Positions 59,919 through 64,000 of a stretch of DNA of 64,000 nt are shown here, piece by piece; position 1 is the first letter of the stretch, and the number at the start of each line of letters is the position of its first letter. The stretch comes from Nitrososphaerota archaeon. Its GTDB lineage: Archaea; Thermoproteota; Nitrososphaeria; Nitrososphaerales; Gagatemarchaeaceae. Made by a program: the position numbers and the translations under genes. A model generated the notes under the pieces. That model ran no database searches, was not told the DNA's origin, and was given only the letters and a program-made list of their open reading frames with translations. The stretch is taken from NCBI GenBank assembly GCA_027887005.1, contig JAPCJI010000002.1, positions 173,958 to 237,957 on the forward strand, written 5' to 3'.

Positions 59919-60539
59919 CTATCCGTTTGTCCCGGTCAGGATCGGCGGCGGATTGTTGTCCAGCATCTTCAGCTGCGTCGCGTTTCCGGCAGCTGTGTCA
60001 GGGACCACGATGATCAAAGAGTCCATCCAGGGATGCCCAAGTCCATGGGCCGTGACTCCGCAATACTCAGAGCAGAAGACATGATAGAGCGACTGGCCAT
60101 TCTGGAAGACGGTAGGCTGAAAATTCCACACGACGTAGTCTGTGTACCCAGGGACCGCCATGACCCCGAACTGGAAGCCCTGGGTCGCGAAGTTCCCTTC
60201 GGTATTGACGTAGAAACCATGGGTGACATCGGCGCTCCTAACCACGAAGAGAACAGGGATGTTCGCCTTGACGACAGTCACGGTGGCTTCGGGGGTCCCT
60301 CCTGGTCCGACAGCGTGTGGGGAGAACAAGAACTGCCACTGTTCGCCGGTGACATAGACCACCTGATACTGACCCTCTATCCTCGGATAGTCGGCCTGGG
60401 CGACTCCCTCGCCTACATTGTTCGCCTTGATGTAGCCCGCGAAGTCGTATGGAGTGTAGACGATTTCAAGTGTGACGACAGTAAGAAACAGGATTAATGT
60501 CCACGTCAGGAGGACATTACGCCTCTTCACGACATCCAA
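59919..60539 (-). CDS. coxB: heme-copper oxidase subunit II with CuA site
   Basis: 206 residues. One N-terminal anchor (LLTWTLILFLTVVTLEIVY) and a periplasm-side cupredoxin domain. The first CuA histidine lies in ADVTHGFYV (about 117-125). The rest of the site reads C-SEY-C-GVTAHGLG-H-PW-M (about 154-170). The cysteine pair and HxxM are present, but eight residues separate the second Cys from that histidine instead of the usual three. It accepts electrons, probably from the cupredoxins of this region. First gene of the oxidase operon, with an ATG start. Confidence 0.88.
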   Translation of the reverse strand: MDVVKRRNVLLTWTLILFLTVVTLEIVYTPYDFAGYIKANNVGEGVAQADYPRIEGQYQVVYVTGEQWQFLFSPHAVGPGGTPEATVTVVKANIPVLFVVRSADVTHGFYVNTEGNFATQGFQFGVMAVPGYTDYVVWNFQPTVFQNGQSLYHVFCSEYCGVTAHGLGHPWMDSLIIVVPDTAAGNATQLKMLDNNPPPILTGTNG

Positions 60540-60625
60540 AAACGACCTGCCAAACTTATTAAGCTTTACAAGTCTGAACGATGCTTCCTACCCTCGGCCC
60601 GAAGGCATCTTCAAGAATCTGAACC

Positions 60626-61015
60626 CTATACAAGTGAGATGAAGTAGAAGACTATCGTCGCGTAGGTGACGACGCTGCCGATGAGAGCTCCGCTGAAATA
60701 GTCGGACAACCCCCCGGTTGTCCCAAACCTCAGCGTCAGGATCACTCCCATCAACAACGAATTGAGAATGGTCGCAACCAGGAAGGTCAAAAGCAGGCCG
60801 AAGAGCAAAGGAAGCGGAACTACGCCAGCAGCGAGAGCGGGTGACACGAAGACCAGATAGGCCGCAGATACAACCCCGCCAGTCAGGGCACCCAGCCCAA
60901 GAAGATATGGGAGCTCATTCCTCTTGCGACTCGCCATCTTGTTCTGACTCGTGTTCAAGGAGTTCGAAGGGCCCGAACCACGGCCGTTTGTCAATCCGGC
61001 GGCATGGTCTCTCAA
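60626..61015 (-). CDS. small polytopic membrane protein coupled to CtaG-like gene
   Basis: 129 residues. A polar N-terminus (about 1-33) precedes three or four membrane helices (about 36-56, 63-90, 105-128) with many Gly and Leu. The TTG start overlaps the stop of the CtaG-like gene (TTGA). A second start, ATG for MASRKRNELPYLLG near residue 27, would drop the polar leader. Family not recognised; an oxidase assembly role is suggested by location only. Confidence 0.62.
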   Translation of the reverse strand: MRDHAAGLTNGRGSGPSNSLNTSQNKMASRKRNELPYLLGLGALTGGVVSAAYLVFVSPALAAGVVPLPLLFGLLLTFLVATILNSLLMGVILTLRFGTTGGLSDYFSGALIGSVVTYATIVFYFISLV

Positions 61016-61695
61016 ATGATGTCAAGTACCTTCAGCATCCAAGAACTTGTCACCACCACCCCAATTGCCCCGAAGACGAGAAGCGTTGTGTCCATGTCAA
61101 TGTTGGCCGCAGAAGAATAGAGGGGGAAGTATGGAGGCGTCCACACGCTCCATATGGACCCCATTATCCCCGCATGCATGAAGGCCACGTAGAGTAGGGA
61201 GACCTGCCACTTCGGCTTGATGGCCTGAAAGGACAAACCGACCAACGACCCTGAGACTATGTACGTCAGGTGTTCGAGAACGTGGACACTTTCATTCTGA
61301 ACTGCCAGGTCGAAGTTCAGGGGGACGTGCCAGTAAGCGAATGTGATTGCGGGCAAGGCCACCACGAAGACGACCCCCCTGGTCTTCGTGTTTGCAACCA
61401 TCACCGACGTGAACGCCTTCCAACCGATGTAGGTGAGTTTCCTAAGAGTGCCCAGCTTGCTAATTACATAACGCTCCAGGCCGTAGCCGAGAACTATGGA
61501 CAGTGCGAACAGTCCGATGTGCTGAAACATGTGGACCGTCAAGTTCGCGTCAGCGATCAAATCCGCCGGGGGGGAAAGCAAGATGGATATCGATACCGCA
61601 CCGCCTACGACAAACCACAAGGGGGTAATCCTCTTTCTTGGCAGGGACTGAACAGCAGGGCCGGTGCCCGTGGGATGCAATAGTTCACGCGACAT
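61012..61695 (-). CDS. CtaG-like cytochrome oxidase assembly membrane protein
   Basis: 227 residues from ATG 61695; the frame extends to a TTG at 61737. About six membrane helices carry histidines in the CtaG (caa3 assembly) arrangement: LTVHMFQHIGLF, FAYWHVPLNFD, ESVHVLEHLTYIVSG and AFMHAGIMG. Archaeal relatives are also filed as DUF1404. It probably delivers copper to or stabilises subunit II. It precedes the small membrane gene and the coxII-coxI genes on the same strand. Confidence 0.75.
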   Translation of the reverse strand: MSRELLHPTGTGPAVQSLPRKRITPLWFVVGGAVSISILLSPPADLIADANLTVHMFQHIGLFALSIVLGYGLERYVISKLGTLRKLTYIGWKAFTSVMVANTKTRGVVFVVALPAITFAYWHVPLNFDLAVQNESVHVLEHLTYIVSGSLVGLSFQAIKPKWQVSLLYVAFMHAGIMGSIWSVWTPPYFPLYSSAANIDMDTTLLVFGAIGVVVTSSWMLKVLDII

Positions 61696-61898
61696 TTTGT
61701 TTGGCCCAAGTTCCTTGCTTGGACTGGGTAGTCTCAATCAATCTGAGAATCTCCCGGTAACAACAGAATTAGCTTGCGACCGAGTCTTCCTACCGGGAAA
61801 CCCGCATCCAAAAGCCATCCGAACAAAACGTCCGGAGATGTACTTAAGTTCAACGCGTCGTCAGGAGGTTTCCTGAGCCGCACAAGTGAGCTTGACGC

Positions 61899-62330
61899 TT
61901 GAGGTCGAAATGGGTTTACGCAATGGTTGCATTGGTGGCAATCCTACTGACTACCTATCCGCTCTGGTATGCCTATCTCTCAGGTCAATCGGTCAGCGGC
62001 CAATACCTTTGCGCCCCCTTGATTCCCTGCCAGACCCCGGCAACAGGGGTTGAATCCTGCACCTCGGTCTGCACGGTGAACATCGAGAATGCTACCTTCA
62101 TCCCAGGAACGATCAAAGTGGCAGAGGGAGCGACCATCGTGTGGACGAACGACGACGGATTCTCCCATACAGTGACGCCGTTCAACAGCACCGCATGGGG
62201 CAGCCGGATCCTCGCTCCTGGGGAAAGCTTCACACTTACCGTTGGTCGAAACCTCACTGTGGGGGTCTACTACTATGATTGCAATATCCATCCTTCCATG
62301 ATAGGCGAAGTGATGGTTCTTCCCCAATAG
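61899..62330 (+). CDS. membrane-anchored plastocyanin-like cupredoxin
   Basis: 143 residues. A signal anchor (YAMVALVAILLTTYPLWYAYL) then a cupredoxin domain: ENATFIPGTIKVAEGATIVWTNDDG, histidine in GFSHTVTPF, and C-N-I-H-P-S-M in YYYDCNIHPSMIGEVMVL. Two extra Cys pairs (CAPLIPC and CTSVC) near the start may form disulfides. TTG start at 61899. TATA-like ACTTAAGTT lies about 55 bp upstream. Divergent from the CtaG-like gene. Likely a soluble-side electron donor to the oxidase. Confidence 0.85.
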   Translation: MRSKWVYAMVALVAILLTTYPLWYAYLSGQSVSGQYLCAPLIPCQTPATGVESCTSVCTVNIENATFIPGTIKVAEGATIVWTNDDGFSHTVTPFNSTAWGSRILAPGESFTLTVGRNLTVGVYYYDCNIHPSMIGEVMVLPQ

Positions 62331-62548
62331 GTCCTTTGGGACTGAGCCGAGATCTGCTAACTCTACGCGAGAGCGAACTCGAAGATCGTGACCGGATTCC
62401 TTCACACCCTAACTATTTGGTCACAAATCAAAGATAGAGCCTTTGTCTGTCGGCTGAGCTTACTTTGGAAGAGACTCGAACTCACTTGCTGACGAGTCCA
62501 ACCGGCGCCTGAAGAGGACTAATATCAGACCCGCAAGGAGGATGAATC

Positions 62549-62899
62549 ATGACCCATTCGCGCTTTGCTGAAGCTCTGTCGGGCGAGCAAGAGGTCCAGA
62601 TCACGGTCGTGAAGTCCGACGGAGGAAAGCGGACGCTGCCCGTATGGTTCACGGTCGAGGGAGACAGGTTGCAGATGCTGCCCATGTACGGGATCAAGAC
62701 TCTCTGGTTCAGGGCCATCGCGAAGAACGGCGTGTTGACCATCGCGGTGAAGAAGGAAACAAAGGAAGCGAAACCAGAGATAGTCCGAGACCCGAGAGCA
62801 GTTGACAGGGTGAAGGCGAAGTTCGCTGCGAAATATGGGGCGGACGAGGTGAAAGGGTACTACCCTACTTCCGAGGTTCTGCTCGAGGTCAGGCTGTAG
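62549..62899 (+). CDS. PNPOx-like split-barrel protein, unknown
   Basis: 116 residues. VQITVVKSDGGKRTLPVWFTVEGDRLQMLPMYG and LWFRAIAKNGVLTIAVKKE resemble split-barrel flavin/F420-binding proteins (nitroreductase-like or DUF2255-like), after which comes a helical end. The cofactor is not determinable. Unusually for this window it has a strong Shine-Dalgarno sequence, AAGGAGGATG, ending 5 bp before the ATG, so it should be translated from a leadered mRNA and might be a recent arrival. The 215 bp upstream show no other gene. Confidence 0.65.
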   Translation: MTHSRFAEALSGEQEVQITVVKSDGGKRTLPVWFTVEGDRLQMLPMYGIKTLWFRAIAKNGVLTIAVKKETKEAKPEIVRDPRAVDRVKAKFAAKYGADEVKGYYPTSEVLLEVRL

Positions 62900-62902
62900 T
62901 GG

Positions 62903-63079
62903 CTAGCGTCTCCTAGCTACCCAGACCGGCATCCTCTTCGCGGTGCAGTTGCCGCAGAAGGCCTTCATCGAACGAGTGCCCTCGTCGAAGATCGTCGTTG
63001 AGTGCGACATGCACACTTGCTGCCCGCAGTCAGAGCAGGCAGTCACTGCGTGTCCTTTGCAAACCGAACATCTTGCCAA
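62903..63079 (-). CDS. 58-residue zinc-binding protein
   Basis: TTG 63079 to TAG encodes 58 residues with seven Cys and two His: C4, C7, H10, C15, C18, C23, H26, C42 and C45. The text CSVCKGHAVTACSDCGQQVC followed by a histidine and a later CGNC resembles a compact double zinc fold such as B-box or AN1-like fingers. The basic end (VARRR) may contact nucleic acid. No neighbour suggests a pathway. The stretch 63080-63214 holds only a TATA-like GTTAATAAAC. Confidence 0.55.
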   Translation of the reverse strand: MARCSVCKGHAVTACSDCGQQVCMSHSTTIFDEGTRSMKAFCGNCTAKRMPVWVARRR

Positions 63080-63214
63080 TCATTTCACCTGGATTTTTTC
63101 GGCCAACGGGCACAGGACGAGCTTCGTCGAGCTTCAGCAAGGTCGTCGGAGCGGCGAGCCATGCGGAGTTGGCGCTAGAACACAGGACGCGGTTCTGGTT
63201 AATAAACGCTCGGC

Positions 63215-63535
63215 CTAGATTGGGAGCTTGACCTCGCCCTCGAACCTCGGGATCCCTTTCCCAGCTAGCATCCCGGTGTACTCCTCAGCCTTCGCCCTGG
63301 GAATCCAGGACGACATTGCCTTGGAGTTTCCCTCGGAGTCGCAGAGGACGACCGCCGCAGTGTCAGCCTTGCCAAGAACGAGAGAGTAGAGGAGCTCCGT
63401 CCCCACGGGAGTCCAGTCGCCGACGCCGATCTTCAGGAAGAGCATGGGGTAACACTGGCCCACAACGGGTTGCAGGACGTTGATGGCCTCCTGCACCCTA
63501 ACTCTGCCCTCCTGTACAGCTTCGAAGTAGTCCAA
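63215..63535 (-). CDS. conserved-looking small protein of unknown function
   Basis: 106 residues, alpha/beta, without cysteine clusters or membrane helices. Hydrophobic strands MLFLKIGV and TAAVVLCDSEG and the end IPRFEGEVKLPI give a globular appearance. I do not recognise it. The start ATG at 63535 lies 6 bp after the EamA gene stop on the same strand, suggesting a joint transcript. Confidence 0.6.
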   Translation of the reverse strand: MDYFEAVQEGRVRVQEAINVLQPVVGQCYPMLFLKIGVGDWTPVGTELLYSLVLGKADTAAVVLCDSEGNSKAMSSWIPRAKAEEYTGMLAGKGIPRFEGEVKLPI

Positions 63536-63541
63536 TTTCGC

Positions 63542-64000
63542 TTATCCTACGAGATATAGCAGTGCAAAAACGCCTGTCAGAGATAGGACTATCCCCAGAA
63601 TCTGGTTCGGTTCGGGGCGTTCCTTCAGGAACGCTATGGCATAGGTGGTGGCGACCGCACCTCCCATGCCAGACAGCGCCGCAACGATTGGAAGCGAGCT
63701 CCCTCCCAAAGAGATGCCGTAGGTGAAGCTCAGGAACCCGATTGCTTCGAGGACCGACATGACCAGGATGGTGTTCGACAGGAGCGCCCTGGTGGGCCGG
63801 ATATCCTGCTTCAGGAAGGGCGCGAGAAGGAAACCCGCCAAGGCGGCGACTCCACGCAGTACGACGGCGGGGATGGCGTAGTTCACGAAGGGCGAAGCAT
63901 AGCCTACCCCGATGTAGACTACGCCGAAGAACACAGATGAGCCGATTGCCGAGCCGACTCCGGCGGTCATGTTGGGAGCACCCCGTCCCCGGAGATAGGC
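63542..64000 (-). CDS. EamA/DMT-family transporter, C-terminal part (cut by window edge)
   Basis: The frame is open from the window edge to the stop at 63542. At least 150 residues and five hydrophobic helices match the second half of a drug/metabolite transporter: VFFGVVYIGVGYASPFVNYA, SVLEAIGFLSFTYGISLGGSSLP, and LKERPEPNQILGIVLSLTGVFALLYLV. An ATG at 63970 exists, but the frame continues to base 64000, so the N-terminus is probably outside. Substrate unknown. Confidence 0.8.
   Translation of the reverse strand, partial: AYLRGRGAPNMTAGVGSAIGSSVFFGVVYIGVGYASPFVNYAIPAVVLRGVAALAGFLLAPFLKQDIRPTRALLSNTILVMSVLEAIGFLSFTYGISLGGSSLPIVAALSGMGGAVATTYAIAFLKERPEPNQILGIVLSLTGVFALLYLVG

Overview
This 64 kb window is archaeal chromosome. 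Diagnostic genes include an A-type ATPase, archaeal DnaG primase, pelota, TFE, archaeal two-subunit PheRS, Mre11/Rad50, Nre, endonuclease Q, TiaS, aTrm56, NAC, and archaeal SRP and RNase P RNAs. Several tRNA genes carry bulge-helix-bulge (BHB) introns. The DNA is GC-rich, TTG and GTG starts are common, and many genes sit about 25-30 bp behind a TATA box with almost no leader. Stacked non-canonical tRNA introns and an aerobic B-family-like heme-copper oxidase would suit a Thermoproteota/Nitrososphaeria-like heterotroph, but the lineage is an inference. No amo genes, CRISPR array, intact insertion sequence or prophage were seen.

Layout. 0-6.2 kb: enolase end, tRNA-Ser, SRP RNA, tRNA thiolase, site-2 protease, pelota, dnaG and a small TOPRIM protein. 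6.2-6.4 kb: an uncharacterised spacer with strong nested inverted repeats. 6.4-15.5 kb: pheS-pheT, trpS, coaD, map, a DUF1512 protein, a Trm112-like protein and a COG2403-type GTPase. 15.5-18 kb: tRNA-Trp, two exported proteins, one with a Ser/Thr-rich stalk and a PEF-like C-terminal sorting signal, and a convergent archaeosortase-family gene that is its probable processing enzyme. 18-21.2 kb: endonuclease Q, an MFS transporter, a 3-methyladenine glycosylase and tRNA-Pro. 21.2-22 kb: a lower-GC patch flanked by a partial copy of the tRNA-Pro 3' end.

22-26.6 kb: a winged-helix/ATP-cone/NrdD-like protein without a visible glycyl-radical motif, followed by class II ribonucleotide reductase nrdJ; the first may be a nucleotide sensor for the second. 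26.6-34 kb: the A-type ATPase cluster (H-F-E, then A-B-D and a coupled 45-residue ORF), split by an opposite-strand regulator whose frame is broken; NAC and a PUA protein precede it. 34-36.7 kb: trm56-tfe-HD-Cys-rich operon and tRNA-iMet. 36.7-44 kb: a ureohydrolase, a cystathionine gamma-synthase-like enzyme, TiaS, a RAM-domain protein, tsr3, RNase P RNA and a fused acyl-CoA synthetase/GNAT. 44-49.6 kb: mre11-rad50-nre repair genes and alaX.

49.7-62.3 kb is a respiratory and copper island: heme o synthase, heme-copper oxidase subunits I and II with small membrane subunits, a CtaG-like assembly factor, an ethylbenzene-dehydrogenase-type heme protein, and three membrane-anchored cupredoxins. 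A secreted beta-propeller protein lies inside it. The window ends with small zinc and unknown proteins and an EamA transporter cut by the edge.

The clearest unusual signals are D-loop introns with BHB geometry in three of four tRNA genes, a likely structured RNA at 6319-6417, the degenerate NrdD-like regulator beside nrdJ, the archaeosortase/substrate pair, an altered CuA motif in oxidase subunit II, and several very small Cys-rich or membrane genes.
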